A stretch of 64,000 nt of DNA from Ottelia alismoides. Lineage: Eukaryota > Streptophyta > Magnoliopsida > Alismatales > Hydrocharitaceae. Within the stretch, counting starts at the first letter, position 1. Every line of letters begins with the position of its first letter. Below, in pieces: positions 46,971 through 58,976 of this stretch. Location of the stretch: assembly GCA_037367405.1 (NCBI GenBank), contig JAZKJV010007251.1, forward strand, positions 992,001 to 1,056,000. Reading direction: 5' to 3'. The position numbers and the translations under genes are program-made. The notes under the pieces were generated by a model. It saw nothing but the letters and a program-made list of their open reading frames with translations. It was not told the origin of the DNA and did not search any database.

Positions 46971-48967
46971 TTTGGGATCCATGGATCTCAATCCATGGAC
47001 AACACAAATACAATGGCTCACATTGATTTGTGTTTCTTTTAATGACCAATATTTGTGTTGGTAAAAAACCAACAACAATTAAATATTGATAAATCAATCC
47101 CAAATCAAATCAAGCAATCATGGAGATTATTGGAATGAAGATTGCCTCCTTCCATAATATGGGATTTGGTGGCAATCTCATGTAATCTCATGATATCTCA
47201 TGAGATTACATTATTTTATGGAAATCTCCAAGATTTACAACAACACTTGTTGTAAATATTCAACAAAAATAATTCATAATTATTTTGTGAATATTGCAAT
47301 CTTGCCATTGGAAAATTGTGAATCACATTCACAACCCAAAATAAAAAGTGAATTACATTCTCAATTAATTGTCTAATGTAAATCCAATTCACATCAACAT
47401 TTAATTAACAAATGTAAATTACAAATTGTTCTCTCTTATATATTATAAATCACATTTATAATATATATGATTAATATGGATAGTGCTATCCACATTATTC
47501 ATATCCATGATAATTAAATCACATTTAATCATCTTGGATCTCTATTCTCATGTGCCCAAATAATGTGAATCAAATTCATATTATTTACATCTTTGATAAT
47601 CAAATTACATTTAATTATCTAAGATAACTTTCTTTATAATATTAATCGAATTCATATTAATCATGATAATTAAATCACATTTAATTATCCATTTTCTCAA
47701 TGCTCAGATACTTATATCAACAATGAAATTATCATGAACTCTTTCAAGGATAATGCGCTTTCTCCGTGAATACTTGGAGATAAGGACAGGGCGATTGTAT
47801 TGTTCCATGTATAGTGACTTGGATATTGAGATCACATCTCAAATCCAGATTTCGGGCCTCCCATAAATGATTGATTAAATCAAGACCACAAATCTAATCT
47901 TCTCATTGCATCTGAATCACATTCAGATCAATGTCCAACATTTGGACTATGATTAGATTAATTCTCTACTGAGAGGAGTCACTAAAATCTAGACCCGTTT
48001 CATCAATCCCTAGGAATGGAAGCGTCATGGTTATACAACCGTTTATGATCACATCACCCACAGGTATTCCCAATACCTGTACATCCTACATACTGGAAGA
48101 CTCAGAATAAACCCGAAGTATAAGATCAATTTTACACTGTCTACTTCAGAGGTTTTATCATAAAGTTTCTCATTCGATCGTTGGGAGTCGCTATCGATCA
48201 TATGCTTTCCAAAAACATATATCATACCCAGGTGTTTATCATATACTTTCCAAAAGTATATATCAAACCAGTAAATTCAGTCAAGCTTCCAAAGCGAGAC
48301 GACCGTACACGGAATTTGGTTCTCCCCAATATCTCATGAGTGACATCATGTCTTCCGGTTCAGTAATGAACCTATATGATCCCTTTGAGAGATCGTATTA
48401 CTCATATGCCCATATATGCACACCAGCGCGCCGGTGTATAGACCTTGATTAGGTCATCAACCTATTGGTCTGCCAAATGTACATACTTAGACATATAGTA
48501 ACACATCTGTCTTTGGTCAGAGGATGCATGCCTATATTATGACAGCATATGATATAGGACTTTGGTTATCTCGATCTTGTTACGTCAACTCTTTGACCTA
48601 ACTAATCTGACACCTCCAAATCTCTATTCCTATGCAGAGGACCTGCATCAAGAGGTCGGTCAGATATCAGCCTAACTGAGAAAGGATTGCCATCTCCTAC
48701 TCAGCCTGGAGATCATCTCTTAACAATCATTTGACGGTGCTTGATGAGTCCTCAATCTAACTCATTAGATGTTCATTCAAGCACCAGTCTCTATGATTCA
48801 ATATTTGAATCAACAGTTGTATGATCATCAAGATGGCATGGTACATAACCCTAATTGTACTAAGAAACCTATTATGCAAATTATGTATTCTTCATTTCAG
48901 ATTAGGGAATGATATTCGCAATAACATTTATTGCATTATGGCTCACCGTGGGCTCGCATGTCCAACA

Positions 48968-48972
48968 CCCTC
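48968..48972 (+). repeat. Target-site duplication CCCTC, right copy (element C)
   Basis: Matches 25372-25376 and marks where the gag of element E resumes. Confidence 0.9.
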
Positions 48973-49770
48973 GTCTACCACAATCTCATTCCATCTACCA
49001 GCAGCAACGTCAGTAGCAACATCAGCAGTACCGTTTAGGTTATCAGAACCCACATCCTCAGCAGCAACAATATCAGTGCCAGGGCTAGCAAGGCTAATTT
49101 AGACAGTATCAACTACCTCAGGTCAAGTAGGGCCAGGGGTATTCCTCTTCTTAGATCTCTCCCAAACTCCAATGAGTGCTAGATGAACTTCATGATACGA
49201 GAGTCCACAACAATCAACTCTCTCGATGGAAGGATGAGTTGACTACACCCCAAACTGTTATTCCAACTCAAGTCTTGGCTAATCCAAACAGCCTCGGACA
49301 GAATCATGTATTAATCTCTGAATATTCTTTACCTGAATAGTTGATCTTTTCACATGATGACACTTATCATATTTCTCTTAGGAGTGGAATGACCGTAACC
49401 CTGCATAATCGAGCAAAAGAACACGGTGACATAGCCCCAGTGTCTTCTAATTCACACAATCCTCGGGAAGAAGAGGAAGAGACGCACAGGGAGTAGAAAT
49501 AACAAGTCCCACCCACACCACCCGTCGAGCACTACACCACTGAGGACCTTGAAGACTCAGAATCTAAGTCTGACGAAGAAGCATCACCAATACATCCCCA
49601 ACAATTGTCCACTAATTTCCATGTTTTTTGATCAGTCGATCCAAGTACTGTAAATATGTTTAATTCCTCATTCAATAAAAGTGATGTTTTTTATCATAAT
49701 GATTCCATTCCTTTCTCCCGTGCTCTTATGACAATAAAGAAGAAAAACATGAAAAACCAAAAAATGATGA
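48973..49770 (+). pseudogene. gag: gag C terminus and gag-pol linker of element E
   Basis: Gln-rich sequence (QQQ runs) is followed by SLRSGMTV. This resembles the TLRSGK motif found before the protease in Athila polyproteins. Then come an acidic stretch (REEEEE) and PPTPPVEHY. Several stops and frameshifts. The zinc knuckle is not recognisable. Confidence 0.68.
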
Positions 49771-49774
49771 AGAG

Positions 49775-50653
49775 ATGACCCGCATCTGTAAAGAAAACAT
49801 CAAGGTAATTTTATCCCTAGACGAGATGATAGAAAGAGACCCGGATTTTAGGAAATACCTTATGGTGAGATGTACACCAATAAGGACTAGAAAAAAGAAT
49901 CATAGCCGAACAATGAAGCCCATACACTCTATCGCCACATCTCGCCTGATAAAAAATGAGATACCAATGAAGAAAAGAGACATGGGTGCTCACTTTGTGA
50001 CTATCCAGATCAATGAAATCAGGTTTGCCTGAACACTATTAGACAATGGCTCCTCCATCAATCTCATGCACACAACTCCATTTGAGCATCTAAATCTAGC
50101 TCCCTATAACAAGTCTAGAGCTGTACTTCAATCCGCAGATTCATCAACTAAGAGACCTAAGGAGGAGATTAGAAATGTTTTCATCAACATAGAGGGACAA
50201 AATTACCTAGTAGATTTCACAGTACTCGACATGGATGTCCCTAGAAATTGGAAAGATTCCCAAATGATACTAGGACGACCCTTCCTTGGGACTGCATGAG
50301 TTGTATTCGATTACACATCTGGGAGAATCCAGTTTGGAGAAGTTGAACTTAAAATGAAGCAAACTAGATTTCAAAGACCTGATAACGAATTTAGCATCGA
50401 GTCTAAAAATTCTGAACCTGAGGCAGAAAAAACTGAAGCAACAGTTGGGCCATGGAGACAGAACCCACCCATAATGATAAAATCACTCTCATCTGGAGAG
50501 GACATTATTGATGAATTAATCTGCCAGCTCATGCATGCATTTTCCTACACTCCTGGAGACTCTGAGGTTCCTCTTGACTTCTCAGTCCATTATCTTTCTG
50601 GACAATCCCGGAGTGAGGTAAACAGATTGGACGTGGCGTTTGCCAAACCATAA
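49775..50653 (+). pseudogene. Protease region of element E
   Basis: One frame with in-frame stops at about 50030 and 50297. The linker KNHSRTMKPIHSIATS parallels RSRSERHILTMATA of F. The active site reads LLDNGSS at about 50039-50059, then ADSSTKRP and MILGRPFLGTA, and FDYTSGRIQF closes the domain. A D-x-G triad is present, unlike in A and B. The stops make it non-functional. Confidence 0.85.
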
Positions 50654-50739
50654 TGTATCTTTAGCGATTTGATCCCTGGAACAATTAAGATGGTGGCTGA
50701 TAATGTTACACAGAAACCATCCACATCACAACCACAATG

Positions 50740-51935
50740 AACAATGAGAGAGCATAGTTTTGTTAGTGATACAAACTTACCTGAAATCATACCATTGCCC
50801 CCTACTCTTAAGTATACCTTCCTTGCAGGAAATAAGGGACAGTTTCTGGTCATCATCAGTTCACATATGACCGAAGAGCAGGAGATCCTCCTGCTTAAAA
50901 TTTTAGAGAAAATCGCAAGGTTATAGGCTGGAGATTGTCAGATCTTCAAGGGATTAACCATCCGTCTGTTCACAATGCTAAACCCTCCCATGGATGCCAA
51001 TGTAGGTTGAATCCAAATTTTCGAGAAGTGTTTAAGACCGAGATCGAAAAATGGTGTAAGGCTGGTTTCATATATCCCATCTTAGACTCCAAGTGGGTGT
51101 CGCCTTTGCATGTCATCCCGAAAAAGTTGGGACTTCATATTATCACCAACGAGGAGGGAGAGAAGATCACGACGTGGCTACCCATTCGTGGCATGTTTGT
51201 GTGGATTACAGGTGGCTGAATGCCGCAACGAAGAAGGACCACTTCCCACTATCCTTTATTTATCAAATTTTGGAGAGATTGGCAGTAAAAGAATAATTAT
51301 GTTGCTTAGACAGGTACTTGGGCTACAATCATGTAGCCATCGCCCTAGAGGACCAGGGAAAGACTACTTTACATGTCCTTTCGATGCTTATGCATTCAAG
51401 CCCATGCCTTTTGGGCTTTGCAATGCCCTCATCATTTTTCAGTGGTGTATGATTGCGGTTTTTGCCGAAATGGTTGGAGATTTCCTAGAAGTCTTCATGG
51501 ATGACTTCTCGGTCGATGGTGATTCATTCGATGATTGCTTAGAGCATCTGAATCGACTCCTTGCAAAGTGTAGGGAAGTGAATCTGGTGCTCTCTTGGGA
51601 GAAATTCCATTTTATGGTAAAAGAGGGCATCGTGTTGGGGCACGTCATCTCCAAGAAGGGAATGGAGGTTGACCCTGCCAAGGTGGATGTGATCAACAAA
51701 CTCGAGCCACCTACCAATGTTAAACAAGTGCGATCTTTTTTGGGGCATGTCGGATTTTATAAGAGATTTATTAAGGATTTTTTAAAAATTTCCCGATTGC
51801 TAACTAACCTCTTAGGGAAAGACATCGAGTTCCTTGTAGATCATAAGTGTCTTGAAGCCTTCGAGCTTCTCAAAAAGAGGATCTTTGAGACTCCCGTACT
51901 ACAACCCCCCACTGGTCTTTTCCCTTCGAGATCAT
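50740..51935 (+). pseudogene. Reverse transcriptase of element E
   Basis: Frames shift several times between 50926 and 51300. Recognisable blocks are CRLNPNFREVFKTEIEKW, AGFIYPILDSKWVSPLHVIP, LNAATKKDHFPL, then CPFDAYAFKPMPFGLCNA, VFMDDFSV (catalytic DD at about 51502-51507), LSWEKFHFMVKEGIVLGH, SFLGHVGFYKRFIKDF. Order and wording are those of the Athila lineage of Ty3/gypsy. About 210 residues from 51310 are in one frame. Confidence 0.93.
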
Positions 51936-52270
51936 GACATATGCATCAGACTTCGTAGTAGGGGTTGTGTTAGGACAAAGAAAAGTTGGAATCTCATATG
52001 TTATTCACTACGTAAACAAAGTTTTAGATCCTACTCAGAAAAATTACACTATGATCGAAAAGGAAATGCTTGCAGTAGTCTTTGCCTTGGAGAAATTTTG
52101 ATATATACTTCTAGGATCTAAGGTAATAGTATCTACAGATCACTCAACCATCTGATAATGAAGAAAAAAGATGAAAAGCACACCTCCTTAGATGGGTACT
52201 CTTGCTTCAGGAATTTGATTTGGAGATTAAAGATAAACCAGGAGTTAAGAATGTCGTGGCTGATCATTTA
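51936..52270 (+). pseudogene. RNase H of element E
   Basis: Reads TYASDFVVGVVLGQRK, EKEMLAVVFALEKF and STDH, with stops at 52099 and around 52155. These are the D, E and D blocks of Ty3/gypsy RNase H. A frameshift near 52160 separates the last part (LEIKDKPGVKNVVADHLP). Confidence 0.85.
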
Positions 52271-52639
52271 CCATGGATCGAACAAAACGAAATCCCTGAG
52301 TCTGAATCCATCTGTGAAACCTTCCCAGATGAGTCAATTTCTGCTATTGACTCTCTCCCTTGGTATGCTGACATGGTAAACTATCTTGTCTCCAAGAAAG
52401 TTCCCTGGAGTTGGCCCAAGAACAGAATCAACTGACTCAAGTTGGAAGCCAAACACTACCATTGGAAAGATCTGTTCCTTTTTCTTTGAAGGATCTGATT
52501 GTATATGGAGAAGATGTATTCCTCAAGAGGAATACCAAAGTGTCTCAATCTATGCCATACCTTGGAGGCAGGAGAACATCACTCCGGGAAGAGAACTGTT
52601 GTGAAGATACTAAAATGTGGATTTTAGTGGATGACCTTT

Positions 52640-53683
52640 TTTAAGGATGCCTACTATTTTGTCAGGTCGTTCCCAGTCTGTCAGAGAATGGGAGGGATTA
52701 ATGGTCCCAAAGGTGCCATGCCTATGCAGCCAGTGATCATTTGTGATGTTATTGATGCATGGGCATTGACTTTGTAGGCCCATTCCCAAACAATCAAGGA
52801 ATTGATATATTTTTCTCGTTGTAGATTATTTACCTAGGTGGGTGGAAGTATCCCAACTCGAGCAGCAGACAGCAAGAATGTATGCAAGTTTTTGAAAGAT
52901 CATATTATTTTGAGGTTTGGGATCCATAAGGTATTAATATTAGATGGGGGTAGCCACTTTGTCAACCGGGTGGTGAAGAAGTTGACTAAGGAATACGACA
53001 TCGAGCACCGTGTCGCTAGTCCTTACCATCTAAAATCCAATGGCATGACCGAGGTATCAAACAGGGAGGTCAAAGGAATTTTACAGAAGTTAGTCTGTCC
53101 TGACAGGAAGAACTAATCCCAACTCCTGGACCAAGTTCTACGGGCTTACCAGATAGCTTACAAGATCCCATTAGGCCCCTCCCCGTTTTGAATGGTATAT
53201 GGAAAGCTGTGTCATTTGCTCGTAGAACTCGTGCATGAATCAGAATGGGCAATCAAAAAGATCAATTAAAACTGTCACAAAGGAAAGAAGAACAGGGATA
53301 TGGATTTGAATGAACTATCAGAAACCCGAAATCATGCATACAAAAACAGAACCATTTACAAAGACAGAGTGAAGAAATGGCACGACAAGAACATCCAAAC
53401 AAAGACCTTTGTCTCAGGGCAGAAAGTATGGTTGTTTAATGCAAGATTAAAAATTTTCCAAGGCAAACTAAAACCCAAATGGATGGGACCCTTCTTCGTG
53501 AGAGAGATGCACAGTGACGAAATTATTGAGATCTCAGAGACCATGGACAACACGTAAATTTCTATAGTCAACGATCAGCTGCTTAAACATTTTTTTGAAT
53601 CAAGTGAGAAGTTAGTGCAAGTAGAGCATATCTCCTTCACTCAGGGTATTGTACTAGACGAAAGACCCAAACAACCTGAATAA
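52640..53683 (+). pseudogene. Integrase of element E
   Basis: Zinc-binding remnant FPVCQRMGG near 52670. DDE core: IDFVGPFP near 52762, LILDGGSHF near 52945 and VSNREVKGIL near 53055, so all three acidic residues can be found. YHLKSNGMTEV, RAYQIAYKIPLG and MVYGKLCHL follow. The C-terminal part has QKVWLFNARLKIFQGKL and KWMGPFFV, a pattern typical of Athila-type integrases. Stops at 53114, 53188 and 53555 and frameshifts near 52740 and 52830. The last stop is at about 53681, 86 bp before the stem-loops. Confidence 0.9.
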
Positions 53684-53768
53684 ACCACCTCTTCGATAAC
53701 AATTCCATCACTCTTCTGTATTTCCATCAACTTGTTCATCTACTCGGTCCCCCACCTATGATTACTTC

Positions 53769-53800
53769 CTATACTTAGGCTAACCTGAGCCTAAGTATAC
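53769..53800 (+). other. Array stem-loop (element E)
   Basis: CTATACTTAGGCT, loop, AGCCTAAGTATAC followed by GGGG. E has one such unit where F has five and A/B have three. The PPT-like string carries one change. Confidence 0.76.
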
Positions 53801-53855
53801 GGGGACCACTACCATTGTGTACACATGACTTCAACTTCTTTTCTTTTTCGTTTAT

Positions 53856-53974
53856 CTATACTTAGTACGAGCTATGTCTACATTTCATTTTGTGCCATGA
53901 TGACATATCACAAGATAAGTATAGGGGGAGATGTTTGTATATATTCTACTTACTTTATCCATAGCTCGTACTTT
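53856..53974 (+). other. Terminal long hairpin plus alternative-pairing block (element E)
   Basis: CTATACTTAG (53857-53866) and ATAAGTATAG (53915-53924) form the outer stem, followed by G5. AGTACGAGCTATG (53864-53876) pairs perfectly over 13 nt with CATAGCTCGTACT (53960-53972). The competing inner stem with GACATATCAC is poorer here, so in E the long-range pairing would be favoured. Confidence 0.75.
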
Positions 53975-55398
53975 AATTGTTTTCTTCTAAAATCAACAAT
54001 GGGTACAAGTTGTGTATTTTATGTATATTACACTATATTACTTATAATACATCATCTTAAAAAAAACAACAAAAACAAAAAAGAACAAAAAAACAAAGAA
54101 AAACAATACAAAAAAACAAAACAAAAATTCACTCATGATTTTGCATTTCATTCAACATCTCATGTAGCCATGCATTCCTTGGTTGGTTTATTCATAACAC
54201 ATTCACTATCAAACAATATTCGAAGACACTAGATTTTTGAGATCTTAAGATACTAAGTTAGCCAGACTTAGTCATTAGAGTTTTGAAACTTAATAATTCA
54301 CACTTCCCTAGTTTGAAAGATTTGAGCGCTATATTGCACTCTTCATCTCTATCTTCTAATGAATATGATCAACATATCACTTTCACAACTACATGATTGA
54401 TGAGATGTGTTGAGTTATCACTTGAGGAGCTGAGACTGAAAATTTGAGTCTAGAACTTATCTAATGATGCTCGAGGATGAGATAAAGTTAATGAAGGCTT
54501 TAAAAAACCTAAGTGTCAGCAAAACCCCAGCCAGTATGTGAACAAATGTGCATGCTATCATTTGATATTGACCTATGTGCTAGGGTGTGATGAAACAAAA
54601 TTATTGTTGATAAGTATGCACCAACTCTTGGTTAAAGCAGCGGAAATAGCTAAAAAGAAAAGAAAGAAATGTTCAAAGAAAAGCTCTATCATTACAAGTC
54701 AAATTCAAAAGAGCCTCCACCCAAAGGCGAGCGCTTCCAACCATTTTTAAAGTGTCCACTTGGACCAAACGCAATTAGGACCAAGGAGTCGGGCAAGCAT
54801 CATAAAAGGGCTCTGCATCATACAGTGAAACAAGTATGGGTGTCGAAGGTATCTTAAATACTCAAAAGAGACAAACCCCGGTGTACTCCAAGAAAAACAA
54901 GTGCAGACGACTCCGAATTCTCTTGACAGACACATTGATCAACAACAGGTAAAATACATGTGTTGAGTAATAAGTCACTCGAGAGGCCCCTTGTTCCAAT
55001 GTGAGGGAGAGAAAAATAGACACAATCCTATGCCCTTCATCATCTGGACATCCATCTACACTTTCAAATCTGACAAACTAATGAGGTGGTGGATTGAATG
55101 CAAGAACCGACTAATTCCCTAGTGTCGAGGATTAGGTCTAGAGAGAGAGTCCCCTGGACTGGGACCTTGGGTGACATCTTGACTCGACTCTCATGAATGC
55201 AGTACATTAAAAGTCATATCCTTATATTATATGTACAAACAGAGAGTCTGATAATTAGAGAAGTTGGATTCCTTTTGAGTAGAGCATGGTTGAGCCCATA
55301 ATTTTAGGATCACTTAAACTGAGGGTCTTCTATGAATTGAGCCTTGGAAATTCACATGCAGAGTCAAGGCTTTATCCAACTAAGTCATTCATTCATTG
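53975..55398 (+). other. 3' non-coding region of element E
   Basis: No env-like or other coding similarity in any frame. An A-rich run of about 60 bp lies at 54058-54124. No element insertion is seen in it. Confidence 0.5.
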
Positions 55399-55416
55399 AT
55401 GCTCGGGGATGAGCAT
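55399..55416 (+). other. Stem-loop upstream of the PPT (element E)
   Basis: ATGCTC, loop GGGGAT, GAGCAT. The closing A-T pair replaces T-A of A, B and F. Confidence 0.68.
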
Positions 55417-55420
55417 GGTT

Positions 55421-55434
55421 TAAGTATAGGGGTA
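55421..55434 (+). promoter_or_regulatory. Polypurine tract of element E
   Basis: TAAGTATAGGGGTA before TGATGAATC at 55435. One G shorter than in F, otherwise the same. Confidence 0.88.
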
Positions 55435-56469
55435 TGATGAATCTCAACTTCAACATGCTAAAATTGGTGAATTAGGCTCTATTCTTTAAAATCCATTTAA
55501 TAAATTAATATAGCATCATTAGCATTCATACATGTGTCAATAATATCCACATTTCATCAAGCATAATTGCATATAACAAGGAATCAAAAATCCAAGTGTA
55601 AATTGATCTAATAAGATATTGACTTCCCATATTTTTCATTAATTCATCCTAACTCCGGTTGACCCCAAACCACCTACATTGTGTATATATTACTAAGAAG
55701 AATAAATAAAAAATGCAAAAAAATTGCTAACTCAAATAAGTGACAAATAAACCCAAAACCAAATTTCACATCAGACAGATAAAAATACACATATTATCTC
55801 ATACAGTTTAGGATTTTGGTCTACTCACTTTAAAGTACTCCATTTTCAAATACCTTAAAAATAAGACCAATTTCATAAAATTTAGAGCTCACATGTGAAA
55901 GTTGGGTTTTGGACCTCTTTTTGCGCATTTTAACTTTTTGCTATTTTTGACCCGCGTTTTTATGTACATAATTAACCTATTGTATTTTATTTCTTCTTTA
56001 TTTGTGTTCTTTGATGAAAGTTTTATTAAGTTGTATAAAAATCTAAATCTAGATTAAGACTAAAATCAAAGAAATAGACCGAGTCCGAGTGTCCTCTGTG
56101 AGTCTGTGCAAAAATCTTGCATTTTGTATTCCTATTTTATTTCCTTATTTTTTTATTTATTAAAAATCCAAAAAATTAAATTAGTGTGTGATTAATTTTC
56201 TTGTATTTTGTCATATTTTTTCTACAATTTTTTATCATCAGTTAAAACCACCGAACACATTACAAAACCCCAAAAAGTCGGTTTTCTATACATGGAGACC
56301 ACCAAAAATACCACTTTGTTAAGATGACCTCTTTTGATCTTGGTTCCTTCATGAAAGTTGTAGATATTGTCAAGATGAACACCTTTTGTAAAGATAAATT
56401 TTCAATCCGAGGTGTCCTTCTATTTCTTTTCTATTTTTTCTCTTTCTATTTTGAATTTTTTGGGGGTAA

Positions 56470-56498
56470 CACATGGCAGCCCCTGAGCGTGCCACGTG
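56470..56498. promoter_or_regulatory. CACATG/CACGTG inverted repeat in the E LTR
   Basis: CACATGGCA and TGCCACGTG arms with an 11-nt spacer and one G:T-type pair. Located about 1.0 kb into the LTR at the start of the GC-rich part, as in F. Confidence 0.55.
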
Positions 56499-56782
56499 GC
56501 AACCCCTCTATCTCTCTCTCCCTTTTTTCCTGGTTATGTGCAATGCATGTGACCCACCCTTCCTCTTTTCTCTCACCTTGGTCAGGTGCAGAGCACGTGA
56601 CTCGTCATCCCACCTCAGTCATCGCAATGCACGTGACCTCGCCCCATCTCCTTCCTCCAGCAGTCGTTCGCCCACTCCCTCCTCCTCCCTTGTAACGGTC
56701 ACCAGCATCACCCCAACTCTCTCCGACCATTACGAGGTCGGCTCCTTGCGACCTCCGACCACTACCCAAAGCTCCCACCACC

Positions 56783-56792
56783 TCTATAAAGC
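56783..56792 (+). promoter_or_regulatory. Candidate TATA box in the E LTR
   Basis: CTCTATAAAGCC in element sense, about 290 bp after the CACGTG repeat, followed by C-rich sequence. It fits a plant TATA box. No other convincing TATA motif lies near. Confidence 0.6.
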
Positions 56793-58976
56793 CACCCCTC
56801 TGCCGGCCATCTCCCCCATCCACCATCTTCATAGGCTATCTCTCCAGCTCTCCAGCCCTAGGTGACAGCAAAGGGCATATCTCCATAAGGCGATGATGAG
56901 GAGTGAGCCTGGTGTGATCCGCAACCATTGTTGGTCATGTAGAAGCTCATAGAGTTGCAGATCTCAGAGCCCCTATTCACCAGGGCCTTCGAGTGACAAA
57001 ACACAAGGATCCCCTTCCTTGTTCGCAGGTGAACCTCAGCCTCAACCCAGTTTTTCTCCACCGTTGATCGACCTATCCCGTTCATTGCATCCTCTCCGCC
57101 TCATAGATCGCTCTCCCTCATCGATACTCCATCCTCATTTCTCCTCCTATCTCCCTGATCCTCTCATCTCCAACCTCGCATAAGTTGGATCTCTGCTCCT
57201 ATTCCATCGCCCTCGTAAGGATCATCCATCCATTCTTCTTATGCATCTTCGATTTCTGCTAACCATCTGCAGGTCGCAAACATCTGGAGCCAACTTCTGG
57301 AGCTCATCATCCACATCCCTCCCTCGTGCCACTCAGCCCTCTACCGTGCGGGGGTACCGCGATTGCTGTTCGCCACAGACGCTCCGCAGCTTGACCTCCA
57401 ACAGCTCCGCAGATTGCGGAGTGCTTCGCCTCGGTGCCTCCGCTTCCTCTAGTGCCGCCCTTCGTTGTCTATTGCACTGACCGCCCTCCTCTCTGGTCAT
57501 GACTTTATCTCCATCTACCCCTTCTGCAGCATGCCCAGCTGCCATTTCTACCTCGCCCTCGCTGTCGCACTTCGCCCATGCCATTGGGCTCCGCCGGTCG
57601 TGAGTTGATCGACCGACACTGCCCTCACGCTGTGCGTTGGCCGTCGCACCTTCGCCCCTTGCGTCGTGTGTCGGCAGAGGGTTCGAGCCTTGCTCCGACC
57701 GATACGCTGCCCGACCATCCTCCAGCTACCATAAGATTGGCCCTAAGCCATTGATCCTACATTCCTTCATGCACCACGCGTCCCTTTCCCGAGCCTCGAC
57801 CCCAGCCTCGAGGCTTAGGTCGATCGAGCCTCCCCGCAACCTCCATCTGCCACCTAGGCTCGGAGCGACCGGGCCTCAGCCACGTCGCTCGAGCCTTGTT
57901 AGGCATGTGCAAGGCACGTGTCTATTTGCTACCAAGCCCTTTGAGTTTCAACAAATTACAAGAAGCCCCCTCAGCATTGACGTCATTGTCGCGTGCCTTG
58001 TACGTGACACATTAGAAAATTTACAAACTTGACCTCAAGAATTTGATTAATTGCAGATATACCCTCACCTATGGGTAATTTACAAACCCCCCCTAACTTT
58101 GATGATTTACAGATAAGTCCCTCCAAGGACCATTTGAAGGCGAAATAATTATTTTTATTACATTTTAGTCCCTGTTATTTTATTTGAGCATATTTTCTCA
58201 TTCAGACTCCGATTTTAGCGCACAATTTGTTATTTTGAAGATGATTTCATGCTCTCTTAAATTATATATCTAGTGGACAAATCGGAGAATATTATTGGTG
58301 ATGAATATTTGAGGAGCATTTTGATTTATGCAGGCTAGAAATTGACATTTTTGTTCTATTCTTTATTGAGAATATCCTTAACTTGTTTGCTGGGAATTAA
58401 GTGTGAGGACCTGAATTTATTTGATTCTTTTATACCAATATTAATATTCTTGAGGATTTAATTTTTATAGGGGATTAATTAAGATTTATTCCTTTAATAT
58501 TATTACTGACTATTTGAGGAATTAAATCACAGAAATTCTGAGGCCAAACATCATGCTTCTAAATTATTATCTATTGATCTATTTACCGGACATACTAGAA
58601 TTAATTCGAATATATCTTAAAATTATTCGATCTGTGATAGTTTTTTAGGATCAATTGATCAATTTATTAGAGGATTGAATTTTATAAAATCACAAATCTT
58701 GAGCTCCATTATCCGCTCTGTTTAGTTCTCTTCGCATTGCATCATCTTTACATTTCAATTTATTTTCTAGCACAGAAATTAATTAAATGTTTAATTAATT
58801 ATTTAATTTAATTTAAAACCACACAATAAAAATCATCGTTCTCTGTGTTGTACCTTGGTAGACTTGCCAAGTAAAAATACTCCACAACATTCAAAGATTG
58901 TGGTTTTTGCTTAATCGAAGATCATCTCCGATACTACAATTTCTTATTATTAAAGAGGCGAAATCCGAGTTCATCA

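Larger units (their letters stand above)
25377..48967 (-). mobile_element. Ty1/copia element C, decayed, with F nested inside
   Basis: Minus strand: 5' LTR 46360-48967, initiator-tRNA-Met primer site 46357-46346, gag start near 44650, GAG-pre-integrase, RT, RNase H, PPT, 3' LTR 25377-27883. Both ends are TG...CA and flanked by CCCTC. Removing element F (28033-41207 plus one CTTGC) leaves an internal region of about 5.3 kb. All coding parts are degraded by stops and frameshifts. The LTRs differ by many substitutions and indels, so C is much older than F. Confidence 0.92.
46360..48967 (-). repeat. 5' LTR of element C
   Basis: 2608 bp, about 100 bp longer than the left LTR. Main causes are an extra AT-rich repeat segment near 47530-47680 and a longer GA run (46877-46910). 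A TATA box reads TATTATAAAAGG on the minus strand at about 46969-46958, so transcripts would start near 46930 and include the GA run. Confidence 0.92.
20772..58976 (+). mobile_element. Athila-lineage Ty3/gypsy element E, decayed, interrupted by A/B and C
   Basis: Plus strand: right part of the 5' LTR (20772-22532), tRNA-Asp-type primer site, leader, gag (23901-25371 and 48973-49770), protease, RT, RNase H and integrase (49775-53683), stem-loops, PPT, 3' LTR (55435-58976). The left part of the 5' LTR should lie beyond the window, left of the A/B array. Element C splits gag with a CCCTC duplication. All reading frames are broken. It is the only element here with recognisable pol, and it shares cis elements with A/B and F. 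Confidence 0.92.
55435..58976 (+). repeat. 3' LTR of element E
   Basis: 3542 bp, TGATGAATC...GAGTTCATCA. AT-rich start, GC-rich 56500-57900, AT-rich end, as in the LTRs of F and A/B. It holds a CACATG/CACGTG inverted repeat (56470-56498) and a TATA box (56785). Frames in the GC-rich part have no match in the 5' copy and are not called. The right flank is the gag of element D. Confidence 0.92.

Noticed and set aside
53975..55398. env-like gene in element E
   Set aside because: Some Athila elements carry an ORF between pol and the 3' LTR. All frames here are short and none shows a membrane segment with signal peptide and conserved partner.
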